From assembly GCA_904420205.1 (NCBI GenBank), contig CAJFUN010000011.1, positions 1 to 50,024 of the forward strand: a DNA stretch of 50,024 nt, in the 5' to 3' direction. The stretch comes from Candidatus Parachristensenella avicola. Its GTDB lineage: Bacteria; Bacillota; Clostridia; Christensenellales; UMGS416. The position numbers and the translations under genes were made by a program. A model generated the notes under the pieces. That model was not told the DNA's origin, did no database searches, and saw only the letters and a list, made by a program, of their open reading frames with translations. Positions 18,495 to 26,175 of this stretch are shown here, piece after piece (the first letter of the stretch is position 1; every line of letters begins with the position of its first letter).

Positions 18495-19415
18495 ATGAAG
18501 TATTATCTAGCCGTAGACGTAGGCGGAACCAAAATTCTGGCCGGACTGGTGGATGAGAAAGGTCAGGTGCTCGCTTGGCGGCGCTATCCCATGCGCAGGG
18601 GCAGCCAGGAGGAAGCGCTGGCAGCGATTTTTTCGGCTTGCGACGATTTTGTCTCGAGCCTGCCGGGGCAGCCGCGGCCCGCGGCGCTGGGCTTGGGCAC
18701 GGTGGGCCATATCGATCCAGAGCGCGGGTTATGGCTGCAGAGCTATAATATTCCCATTCACCGCCCGGTAGAGATTGCGCGGCTGCTGACGGAACGCTAT
18801 GGATTGCCGGCGGCAGTGGATAATGACGTGCGATGCGCAGCCCGTGGCGAATGGGCCTTTGGCGGCGGGCAGAGCCGGGTCATGTTGTATTTGAACGTCG
18901 GCACCGGTATCGGCTCGGCTCTGATATGCCAGGGAAAGTTGCTGCTAGGTGCTGATCACTATGCCGGCGAGGTAGGCTATATGGTCATGAACTGGGAAGG
19001 GGAGCCTCAGCGCCTGGAGCCCATGGCCTCGGGCGGTGGGCTGATCGCTTCGGCGCAGGCGATGTTGCCCCAGTTTCCGGAATCGCCGCTGAACCGGGGC
19101 GAATTGCATGCGGCGGCGGTCTTTGAGGCGGCCCGATCGGGCGATGCGTTGGGCGGGTTCCTTGCCCGCCGCGCAGTGGATGCACTTGGTACAGCATTGG
19201 CGAATCTTGCCAGTGCATACAATCCGGATACGATCCGCTTAGGCGGAAGCGTAGTCAAGGATCCCTGGTTCTTGAAGCAGGTGGAGCGGCGCATGCGCAC
19301 CCTTTGCCTGCCGGAGACGCTTGGCGGCCTGCGATGCTTTGCCAGATCTGCGCTGGATCCGGCGCAGGTGGGTATGCTGGGAGCGGGAGCGTTGGCAATG
19401 GAGGTATATGGATGA
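18495..19415 (+). CDS. ROK-family sugar kinase
   Basis: 306 residues. ATP-binding DVGGTKILAGLVDEKG at the N-terminus, GLGTVGHIDPERG, catalytic-site AAVDNDVRCAARGEW and LNVGTGIGSALIC mark a ROK kinase. The usual Cys-rich zinc motif of glucokinase/NagC types is not seen after GADHYAGEVGYM. The start at 18495 follows GGAGGGAAGAGG; an in-frame ATG at 18438 lacks a ribosome site. Its TGA overlaps the ATG of the nagB-like gene, so the pair is translationally coupled. That suggests an amino sugar such as N-acetylglucosamine or N-acetylmannosamine as substrate, an inference from context. Confidence 0.9.
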   Translation: MKYYLAVDVGGTKILAGLVDEKGQVLAWRRYPMRRGSQEEALAAIFSACDDFVSSLPGQPRPAALGLGTVGHIDPERGLWLQSYNIPIHRPVEIARLLTERYGLPAAVDNDVRCAARGEWAFGGGQSRVMLYLNVGTGIGSALICQGKLLLGADHYAGEVGYMVMNWEGEPQRLEPMASGGGLIASAQAMLPQFPESPLNRGELHAAAVFEAARSGDALGGFLARRAVDALGTALANLASAYNPDTIRLGGSVVKDPWFLKQVERRMRTLCLPETLGGLRCFARSALDPAQVGMLGAGALAMEVYG

Positions 19416-20137
19416 AGATTATCGTGACGAAAACACAGCAGCAGTTCGATAGCCAGGCGGCCACGCTGGTGGCCCGGCAGCTATTGGAAAAACCCAATGC
19501 CGTGCTGGGATTTGCTACGGGCAATACAACGCTGGGCATGCATCGGCAATTGGCGGAAATGACCCGGGCGCTTGGGCTGGATTGGTCGCAGGTGCATACA
19601 GTCAATCTGGATGAATTTCTTGGCGCCGGCCATGATCATCCGTTGGGCGTGTATTGGCGGATGTACGACCAGCTGCTGGGGCATACCAACATCCCTGCGG
19701 CGAATGTCCATGTGCCGGACAGCGATCCTATGCGGGCGGAAGAAACGTGCCGTAACTTCCCGGCGCTGATTCGGTCGCTGGGCTATGTGGATCTACAAGT
19801 ACTGGGTATCGGGACGAATGCCCATATCGGAATGAACGACCCCGGCGCGCCCTGGGAGGCTGATATGCGGATAACTGACATTTCGCCCTCCCTGGTAGCG
19901 GCCAAGGCCCATCTATGGGGCGGGGCCGATAAGATGCCCAAGAAGGGCATTACCATGGGCATGCGGCTGATCCTGCAAGGTCGTACGCAGCTGCTGATGG
20001 CCAGAGGAGCGGATAAGGCCCAAGCCATCCGCGCTGCGCTGACAGGACCGGTCACTCCGGCCGTACCGGCCAGCGCCTTGCAACTGCATCCCAATGTAAT
20101 CGTGCTGCTGGACGAGGCGGCGTCCGCGCTGCTGTAG
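19412..20137 (+). CDS. nagB: Glucosamine-6-phosphate deaminase-like protein
   Basis: 241 residues, the normal length for NagB, which converts glucosamine 6-phosphate to fructose 6-phosphate and ammonia. FATGNTTLGMH (phosphate loop) and VNLDEFLG are close to standard. The catalytic loop reads GIGTNAHIGMNDPG where most NagB proteins have NGHI-FNEP. The catalytic His is kept, the conserved Glu has become Asp and Gly has become Ala. A related but altered specificity is possible. It starts inside the stop codon of the ROK kinase gene (ATGA overlap) with GGAGG 7 nt upstream. Confidence 0.87.
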   Translation: MKIIVTKTQQQFDSQAATLVARQLLEKPNAVLGFATGNTTLGMHRQLAEMTRALGLDWSQVHTVNLDEFLGAGHDHPLGVYWRMYDQLLGHTNIPAANVHVPDSDPMRAEETCRNFPALIRSLGYVDLQVLGIGTNAHIGMNDPGAPWEADMRITDISPSLVAAKAHLWGGADKMPKKGITMGMRLILQGRTQLLMARGADKAQAIRAALTGPVTPAVPASALQLHPNVIVLLDEAASALL

Positions 20138-20740
20138 CGGGATAATCGTCTAAGGTTAGCGGATGAAAGGCGAACAAACGGACGTAACCACCGATAACTT
20201 GCAACAAAAAGCGATCAAGAAGATAGTATTCCTTTTTGTGGGGCCGGGAATAATGTTTTTGCTTTGCTGCCCATGCCCAAAACCTTAGCGGCTTTGTCCA
20301 TGGCCTGATGCCTGCTTTGCAAGCGTTTGTGCACGGCCCGGTTTTCCAGCTTGACCTGCGGCGCAGCGGATGGGGAAACAACGGCATCTATGTTGGAATC
20401 ATCCAAAGCGCGATTGACGTTCTCGGAAAGTTGGTTGACAGAGGTTTGCTGTAGCAATATATTTATATAGATAGAGAGCAGTTTTCTGTTGGGGAGTGCA
20501 TCTGCGCGTAACCGGCTTATCTGCTCTCTATTCTTATGTCTGCTAGAAATTGTGATAGACTGAAGATTGATTAGATCCTATAGGGTAATTCTGTTGCCCC
20601 TGCCGGTTGCTACGATGGCGGATGCCGTATGGCCACGCCTACCTGCACGCAATTGAACGTTTCCACAGACCAATTTTTGCATTATGCATTGTGCATCGGG
20701 GAGCCATTCCGTGCGATGGATTTGGAGAAATCATAGCAAA
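20138..20740. other. 600-bp stretch without a convincing gene; one long inverted repeat
   Basis: No ORF here has both a ribosome site and recognisable sequence. A leftward 80-codon frame (20457-20215, TTG start) has fairly gene-like residues (LENRAVHKRLQSRHQAMDKA) but no start signal, and may be a remnant. The notable element is an 11-bp perfect inverted repeat, ATAGAGAGCAG at 20471-20481 and CTGCTCTCTAT at 20521-20531, around a 39-nt spacer. The part from 20460 to 20600 is AT-rich. Confidence 0.55.
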
Positions 20741-20767
20741 GGCTACCGGAGCGAAGCTCCGGTAGCC
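20741..20767 (-). terminator. Hairpin after the ynzC-like gene
   Basis: A perfect 12-bp stem GGCTACCGGAGC / GCTCCGGTAGCC with a 3-nt loop lies 26 bp past the stop codon of the leftward gene. Only a short U-rich tail (TTTGCT) follows, so it terminates weakly or protects the transcript end. Confidence 0.6.
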
Positions 20768-20792
20768 CTTGGACTGTTATGTAATCAATGGG

Positions 20793-20999
20793 TTATGATT
20801 TGGGACGCAGCTTGCGTCTTTCGCCCTTTTCATCCTGAACCACGATGCTCTCCAGGTGTTGGCGGAGGCTCAGCTTATAGGCGTCGATATACGCCCGACG
20901 CAGAGCGGCTTGCTCGGACGCTTCCTCTGCAGTAAGCCCTTGAGCCGTCTTGCTCTTCCGGGCCAGAAAGTTGATACGGTCAATCTTTTCTTGATTCAT
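20793..20999 (-). CDS. ynzC: YnzC/DUF896 family protein
   Basis: 68 residues. It matches the DUF896 family throughout: IDRINFLARKSKTAQGLTAE, EASEQAALRRAYIDAYKLSL, and a basic tail. In B. subtilis YnzC is a small two-helix protein co-expressed with the SOS operon; its biochemical role is unknown. TGGAG precedes ATG 20999. The gene follows the second chromate-transporter half by 50 bp in the same direction and may share its transcript. Confidence 0.88.
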   Translation of the reverse strand: MNQEKIDRINFLARKSKTAQGLTAEEASEQAALRRAYIDAYKLSLRQHLESIVVQDEKGERRKLRPKS

Positions 21000-21048
21000 G
21001 GCGATACTCCAGCTTTTTTTCCTAGCATACCATGAATCGCCAGGCCGG

Positions 21049-21597
21049 TCAAAGGATGAGATAGCAGCCCATGCCCAGCACGCCTGCGCCCAACATAACC
21101 CAAATCGGGTTAAGCTTAAATCTGCGCAACACAATAAGACTGACAGCGAAAAGCGCGGCGCCGATCCAATCAAAATGGCGGCCGTCGTCGCCGAATAAAG
21201 CCAGCAGAGCGATGGTAAGCCCAGCCGAAGCGATCAAAGCCACGACCGCGGGGCGAAGGCCCTGCAACACGCCTTTAAAGATACCGTTGTCCCGCAAGCG
21301 CTTGTAGCAGATCGATAGGGTGATGGCGATGACGCAGGAAGGCAGCACGCAGCCTGCTGTGGCGATCAGAGCGCCGGGGATACCGCCAAGACGGATACCT
21401 ACGAATGTGGCGGCGTTTACGCCGATCGGCCCGGGCGTCATTTCAGCGAGGGTGACCAGGTCCGCGAACTCTGTCAGCGTTAGCCACCCGTGCAGGTCCA
21501 CCACCTGGGCCTGAATGAAGGGCATCGCTGCATTGCCGCCGCCGAAGCTAAACAGCCCGATTTGGAAAAAACTCCAGAAAAGCTCAAGCAGGATCAT
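21049..21597 (-). CDS. chrA: Chromate transporter, second half-size subunit
   Basis: 182 residues, a short-chain CHR-family protein with about six membrane segments. FSFGGGNAAMPFIQAQVVD and LAEMTPGPIGVNAATFVG are the paired family signatures. Half-size CHR proteins work as heterodimers encoded by adjacent genes, as here. CHR proteins export chromate or, more generally, move oxyanions such as sulfate; the true substrate is uncertain. The start at 21597 follows GGAAGGAGG and overlaps the stop of the preceding subunit gene (ATGA). A longer upstream frame lies inside that gene and is rejected. Confidence 0.92.
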   Translation of the reverse strand: MILLELFWSFFQIGLFSFGGGNAAMPFIQAQVVDLHGWLTLTEFADLVTLAEMTPGPIGVNAATFVGIRLGGIPGALIATAGCVLPSCVIAITLSICYKRLRDNGIFKGVLQGLRPAVVALIASAGLTIALLALFGDDGRHFDWIGAALFAVSLIVLRRFKLNPIWVMLGAGVLGMGCYLIL

Positions 21598-22160
21598 ATG
21601 CCGCCCTCCTTCCGGTGCAGGCGGAGGCATGCGCTTACCCCACCGATTAACGCGGCTGCCAGGACCACAAATGCTGCGTTGACCGCTAAGAAACGGCTGG
21701 CGATAAAGGCCAGGACCATTAGCGCCAGGCCAAACCAGCGCTGGTTGCGCCAAACATTGCGGCCCATGGTGATCACGACGTCGGCAATCACCGCCGCAAC
21801 GGCGGCGCGCATGGCTTTGAGAAGCGCGCCTGCCGCTGCGTTGTCACGAATCTGCTGGTAGAAGACCGATACGATAGAGATAATGATCAGCGGCGGCAGT
21901 ACCGTGCCCAGGATGGTGCACAGGGCGCCGGGCAGTCCGGCTACCTTGTGGCCGATGAGAATGGACGCATTGACCGCGATCGGCCCCGGCGAGGATTGGG
22001 CGATGGCGGCCAGATCCATCATCTCCTCCTCCTGCAGCCAGCCAAGCTCATCCACGAACTTCTTGCGCAGAAGCGGTATGATGACAAAACCGCCGCCAAA
22101 GGTAAAGGCGCTGATGTAGAAGGTACTGGTAAATAGCTTTAAATACGTTTTGTATCCCAT
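21594..22160 (-). CDS. chrA: Chromate transporter, first half-size subunit
   Basis: 188 residues, a short-chain CHR protein with FTFGGGFVIIPLLRKKFVDE and IAQSSPGPIAVNASILIGHK in the positions expected of the family and about six membrane segments. It forms the partner of the next gene, with which it overlaps by 4 bp. The start at 22160 follows GGGAG. It is divergent from a LysR regulator across a 111-bp AT-rich gap, so that regulator probably controls the pair. Confidence 0.92.
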   Translation of the reverse strand: MGYKTYLKLFTSTFYISAFTFGGGFVIIPLLRKKFVDELGWLQEEEMMDLAAIAQSSPGPIAVNASILIGHKVAGLPGALCTILGTVLPPLIIISIVSVFYQQIRDNAAAGALLKAMRAAVAAVIADVVITMGRNVWRNQRWFGLALMVLAFIASRFLAVNAAFVVLAAALIGGVSACLRLHRKEGGI

Positions 22161-22271
22161 AGATGTCTCCCTTCCAATGCTTCTTATCCTATTGTACGCC
22201 TTGCTGATCAATAATGAAAATAGTATAATAGTATATATTTCATAATAAAAACACTATGAGTGAGGACGAAA
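22161..22271. promoter_or_regulatory. Divergent control region between chrA pair and lysR
   Basis: Very AT-rich, with a repeated TAGTATA pattern (AATAGTATAATAGTATATA around 22219-22238) suited to overlapping divergent -10 elements and a LysR-type operator. No exact T-N11-A dyad could be assigned. Confidence 0.5.
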
Positions 22272-23159
22272 ATGACGCTCCGGCATTTGAAAATATTTGT
22301 AGCGGTGTGCGACGAGGGCGGAGTCACAGCGGCGGCCCGGGCGCTGTATATGGCGCAGCCGTCGGTAAGCCTGGCGCTTCAGGAACTTGAAGGCTACTAT
22401 GGCGTTCCCTTCTTTGACAGGATCGCCCGCAGGCTGCACCTTACGCAGGCGGGAGAACGCTTTTTGACCTATGCCCGGCACATCCTATCGATGTATGAAG
22501 AGATGGAACAAAGCGTGCGCAACTGGGACGGCGCGGGATTCTTGCGCGTTGGGGCCAGCATTACCTGCGGTACCTGCTTGATGCCCAAACTGGCCAAGGA
22601 TTTTGCCCGGCAGTTTCCCCAGGTAGAGCTGCAGGTGACAGTGGATAACTCTAACAGCCTGCAGCAGCGGGTGCTGGAAAACCGGCTGGATCTAGCGCTG
22701 GTAGAAGGCGTAAGCCCCTGGGAAAAGTTGAAGGTAATCCCTTTTTTAAACGACGAGCTGGTGGTGCTCTGCCCGGCGGACGATCCGGCGGCAGAGGCCG
22801 GCGTGATCACGCTTGAACAGTTGGCTCAGGCCAAGCTGCTGCTGCGGGAGGAGGGCAGCGGCACCCGAGAGCTGATCGATTCGGTGATGCGTGTGGAAGG
22901 ATGCACCCTTCACCCGGTATGGGAAAGCATTTCCACCGGCGCCATCCTCAGTGCGGTGCGTGCGGGGCTAGGGCTGACAATCCTACCGGAGCGGCTGGCC
23001 CGGGAGGAAATGCGCCAGGGCGGGGTGCGCCGCTTATCGGTAAAGGGCGTACGGTTTCCTCGTCACCTTTCGGTGGTGCACCATGAGCATAAATTTCTTT
23101 CGCCATCGGCTCAATATCTGATCGAGCTGTGTCTCAAGCTGGGCCGGCAGGAGCCATAG
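22272..23159 (+). CDS. LysR-family transcriptional regulator
   Basis: 295 residues. The N-terminal winged HTH (MTLRHLKIFVAVCDEGGVTA, then AAQ-type recognition helix AQPSVSLALQELEGYYG) and the periplasmic-binding-like effector domain from about 90 are typical of LysR proteins. ATG 22272 is preferred over GTG 22260 because TGAGG lies suitably upstream of it. Divergent placement suggests control of the chromate-transporter genes. The effector is unknown, though an oxyanion is plausible. Confidence 0.92.
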   Translation: MTLRHLKIFVAVCDEGGVTAAARALYMAQPSVSLALQELEGYYGVPFFDRIARRLHLTQAGERFLTYARHILSMYEEMEQSVRNWDGAGFLRVGASITCGTCLMPKLAKDFARQFPQVELQVTVDNSNSLQQRVLENRLDLALVEGVSPWEKLKVIPFLNDELVVLCPADDPAAEAGVITLEQLAQAKLLLREEGSGTRELIDSVMRVEGCTLHPVWESISTGAILSAVRAGLGLTILPERLAREEMRQGGVRRLSVKGVRFPRHLSVVHHEHKFLSPSAQYLIELCLKLGRQEP

Positions 23160-23232
23160 GGGCATTATGGACAAGGGGAACAGGAAAAAGGGCGGATAAA
23201 TTCCAAAATCCGCGCCGAAACGGCTGAAAGGC

Positions 23233-23260
23233 TTGTGAGTTGGGGAAAACCTGATATACT
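23233..23260 (+). promoter_or_regulatory. Promoter of the first MATE gene
   Basis: TTGTGA (23233-23238), 16-bp spacer and TATACT (23255-23260) with an extended -10 TG one base before. Predicted start near 23267, leaving a leader of about 88 nt before the MATE start codon. Confidence 0.7.
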
Positions 23261-23287
23261 AACATTGATCGTTATCTTGTACATTTG

Positions 23288-23331
23288 GGCATCATTATGC
23301 CAGGCAAAGCCGCTTGTCAGCAAGCGGCTTT
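23288..23331 (+). promoter_or_regulatory. Structured leader of the first MATE gene (candidate attenuator)
   Basis: Between promoter and gene lie two hairpins: GGCAT / ATGCC (23288-23301) and a perfect 11-bp stem AAAGCCGCTTG / CAAGCGGCTTT (23306-23331) followed by TGTT. The second looks like a terminator with a short U tract. No known riboswitch consensus was recognised. The second MATE gene in this window has a leader of the same layout. Confidence 0.5.
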
Positions 23332-23354
23332 GTTATGGATTTAGGGGAGCGGGG

Positions 23355-24701
23355 ATGGATATGGAGACGGATAGGTTATTCTCCAAGCAGGACTTAAAGC
23401 GGTTGATTATTCCGCTGGTGCTGGAGCAGCTTTTGGCGGTGACCATCGGCATGGCCGATACGGTGATGGTATCGTCGGCCGGCGAAGCGGCGGTGTCCGG
23501 CGTTTCCCTGGTGGACACCATTAATGTGCTCCTAATTAATATTTTTTCCGCGCTGGCTACGGGCGGCGCGGTGGTGGCGTCCCAATACCTGGGGCGCCGG
23601 GAAGAGGAGAATGCCTGCGCCAGTGCGCAGCAACTGGTAGCCACGATCGCCATTCTGGCCCTGGCGATAATGGGCGTTTCATTGGCGGCAAAAGACTGGC
23701 TATTGCGCTTAATCTTTGGCGGCATTGAGGCCGATGTGATGCGCAACGCGCAGATTTACTTTTTGCTTTCGGCGCTGTCCTATCCGTTCCTCGCCATCTA
23801 TAATGCCGGAGCGGCTCTTTTTCGGTCGATGGGCAATTCTAAGATCTCGCTGGAAACCTCGGTGGTGATGAACCTCATTAACGTTATCGGTAATGCGATT
23901 ACCATTTACGGATTTCAGATGGGCGTATTCGGCGCGGCGCTGGCAACGCTGATTTCACGGATTGTCGGCGCTGTGGTGATGCTGGTGCTTCTGCGCAACC
24001 GCGCTAACCCCATCCATATCGTCAGCTATCGGCGCTTGACTTTGCGGTTTGATATGATAAAGCGCATTTTGCAGGTAGGCGTGCCCAACGGCCTGGAAAA
24101 CGGTATGTTCCAGTTCGGAAAGATCCTGGTGCAGGGGCTGATCGCTACCTTTGGCACTTCCGCCATCGCAGCCAACGCGGTGGGCAATTCCGTAGCGGGA
24201 ATCGCCATCATACCGGGGTCCGCCATTGGCCTTGCGATGATTACCATTGTGGGCCGCTGCGTCGGCGCGCAGGATTACGATCAGGCGAGATATTATACCA
24301 AGCTGCTTATGAAGATGACATATGGTTCGATGTTGTTTCTAAACCTTGCGGAAATGCTGGCATGCCGGTGGATCATCAGCTGCTTTCATCTGTCCCCAGA
24401 GGCGTCGTCCATTGCCTTTGAGATTCTGATCGCGCACAGCATATGCTGTATTTTCATCTGGCCGATGTCCTTTACCCTGCCCAATGCGCTGCGGGCGGCA
24501 GGGGACGCGCGCTTCACCATGATTTGCTCGGTGATCTCCATGTGGACTTGCCGGGTTATTATGAGCTACGTATTGGCACAGGGCTTGGACATGGGGGTAA
24601 TGGGCGTGTGGATCGCCATGTTTATGGACTGGGTCGTTCGGGCCGTTATTTTCTATTTTCGCTTCCGGGGCCCAAAATGGACGGAGAAAAAAATTATTTG
24701 A
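23355..24701 (+). CDS. MATE-family multidrug/toxin exporter
   Basis: 448 residues with 12 predicted membrane segments, the usual MATE size. Family features are IGMADTVMVSSAGEAAVSGV in helices 1-2, SQYLGRREEENACASAQQ, and the second-half repeat FGTSAIAANAVGNSVAGIAI with GAQDYDQARYYTK. MATE proteins export cationic compounds using Na+ or H+ gradients. Start 23355 follows GGGGAG; the upstream ORF extension runs through the leader hairpin and is not translated in this view. It has its own promoter and terminator. Confidence 0.93.
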   Translation: MDMETDRLFSKQDLKRLIIPLVLEQLLAVTIGMADTVMVSSAGEAAVSGVSLVDTINVLLINIFSALATGGAVVASQYLGRREEENACASAQQLVATIAILALAIMGVSLAAKDWLLRLIFGGIEADVMRNAQIYFLLSALSYPFLAIYNAGAALFRSMGNSKISLETSVVMNLINVIGNAITIYGFQMGVFGAALATLISRIVGAVVMLVLLRNRANPIHIVSYRRLTLRFDMIKRILQVGVPNGLENGMFQFGKILVQGLIATFGTSAIAANAVGNSVAGIAIIPGSAIGLAMITIVGRCVGAQDYDQARYYTKLLMKMTYGSMLFLNLAEMLACRWIISCFHLSPEASSIAFEILIAHSICCIFIWPMSFTLPNALRAAGDARFTMICSVISMWTCRVIMSYVLAQGLDMGVMGVWIAMFMDWVVRAVIFYFRFRGPKWTEKKII

Positions 24702-24718
24702 CGCGCGGCCTTTTCGCG

Positions 24719-24756
24719 GGGAACAAGCCGAATTTGAACGGTTTGTTCCCTTTTTT
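24719..24756 (+). terminator. Intrinsic terminator of the first MATE gene
   Basis: 12-bp stem GGGAACAAGCCG / CGGTTTGTTCCC (one G-U pair), 8-nt loop, then six U. Confidence 0.92.
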
Positions 24757-24818
24757 CATACATTATTTATGTCAGCATCGGGCATGCTGATTTTATCCTA
24801 GCATAAGGAGGTTCGGTT

Positions 24819-26069
24819 ATGAACCCTTTTACTTTACATCCGGAATCCGTCGACTCGACCATTGAAAACTGGAAGGAACTGTATCCCTACAGCTATCACA
24901 AATACGAGGTCGATCCCTTTACCCGGCTGCGCGTCATTCTGATGAATGGCACGGAGTTTGAAGCGGTGTGGTTCTCCCATCAGTTTCACCGGCATACCGA
25001 CAACAACGACCTGCGGCGGGAACTAGCGCTCTTGCGCCGCATCGAGCAGCAGCAGCAAAAGAAAATCTCTTGCTTGAAGCCCAAGGACGAAAACGTACTG
25101 GAACATACCATTGGGTATGAGCAGCTGGCGGTAGAGCTGACGGCGATCCTGGCGCAGCGAGAGCCCGACGCCTATGTGAAAATGGCGCTGGACTTCGCCC
25201 TGCTGGAAGACTTTGACCATCTATACCGGTATGGCGACCTGCTGGAAATGGAGCAAGGCGAATTGGCCGAGCGCCTGGTAGGCTGCTATACGGAAATTAT
25301 GCCGGCCCGGCCCACCATTGCCCATCACCGGTACCCCTTTGATTCGGTCAAGCGGCATGTGGACTTTATGTCGGCCGAGCCTATCACCAAGCTGGACGTC
25401 GCCATTATCACGGCTGCGGAGCAGCAGACCATGAACTACTATATGAACAATGCCTGCTTCCATCCGACCGACCTTGGGCGGCAGCTCTACCAGGAGATCG
25501 CCATGATCGAGGAGCAGCATGTAAGCCATTATGGCAGCTTGCTGGATCCCAATGCGACCTGGCTGGAAAGCCTGCTGCTGCATGAATATACCGAATGTTA
25601 TCTGTATTACTCCTGTTATGAGGATGAAACGGATCCCTGCATCAAGGCGGTGTGGGAGCGCTGCTTCCAGCAGGAGGTGGCCCATCTGCACCGGGCGGCG
25701 CAGCTGCTTTCCCAGTATGAAGGGAAGCACTGGCAGCAGGTGATCCCCAATGGCGAGTTCCCCGAGCTGCTGCGCTTCCGCGGCAATAAAGATTATGTCC
25801 GCAGCGTGCTGAAGAATACGGTTTGGCTGACGGCTGACCTGGAGGACTACCGGCCCGTTGGAGAAATGCCCGCCAACGCCAAGTTCTTCTTCTATCAGGG
25901 CGTGGTGAATCCGGACGTCAATATGGTCAACAGCCATCGGGTGATCGAAGCTTCGATCTGCCAAAATGGTCAGGATTACCGTTACGAGGACAGCCCCAAC
26001 CCGATCCCTGAGCTACAATGCCGCACCCAGGACAACACATCAGTGGGACGCGATCCCAACCACAAATAG
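24819..26069 (+). CDS. Ferritin-like-fold protein of unknown function
   Basis: 416 residues. The middle and C-terminal parts are helical, with repeated acidic/His signatures typical of four-helix di-metal proteins: MIEEQHVSHYGSLLD, LLLHEYTECYLYYSCYED and FQQEVAHLHRAAQLLSQYE. Each offers E-x-x-H type ligands. The N-terminal 110 residues are charged and begin NPFTLHPESVDSTIENWKEL. No signal peptide or membrane segment is present. Related proteins are found in Clostridia, but I know of no assigned function; an iron or redox role is inferred from the fold. The start follows AAGGAGG. The gene stands alone between two terminators. Confidence 0.72.
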   Translation: MNPFTLHPESVDSTIENWKELYPYSYHKYEVDPFTRLRVILMNGTEFEAVWFSHQFHRHTDNNDLRRELALLRRIEQQQQKKISCLKPKDENVLEHTIGYEQLAVELTAILAQREPDAYVKMALDFALLEDFDHLYRYGDLLEMEQGELAERLVGCYTEIMPARPTIAHHRYPFDSVKRHVDFMSAEPITKLDVAIITAAEQQTMNYYMNNACFHPTDLGRQLYQEIAMIEEQHVSHYGSLLDPNATWLESLLLHEYTECYLYYSCYEDETDPCIKAVWERCFQQEVAHLHRAAQLLSQYEGKHWQQVIPNGEFPELLRFRGNKDYVRSVLKNTVWLTADLEDYRPVGEMPANAKFFFYQGVVNPDVNMVNSHRVIEASICQNGQDYRYEDSPNPIPELQCRTQDNTSVGRDPNHK

Positions 26070-26072
26070 CGC

Positions 26073-26105
26073 AAAGGCCCAGCGTAAAGCCGCCGGGCCT
26101 TTTTC
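26073..26105 (+). terminator. Intrinsic terminator of the ferritin-like gene
   Basis: Stem AAAGGCCC / GGGCCTTT with a 14-nt loop, ending in UUUUU. Confidence 0.85.
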
Positions 26106-26175
26106 TATAGGGGAAAGCTATGGACAGAGGCGGAAAAAGCCGGTATGATAGATCCGAACGGATAGGAGGAATACC

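Noticed and set aside
20052..20387. 111-codon leftward ORF overlapping the end of nagB
   Set aside because: Overlaps a well-supported gene and has no ribosome site or recognisable residues.
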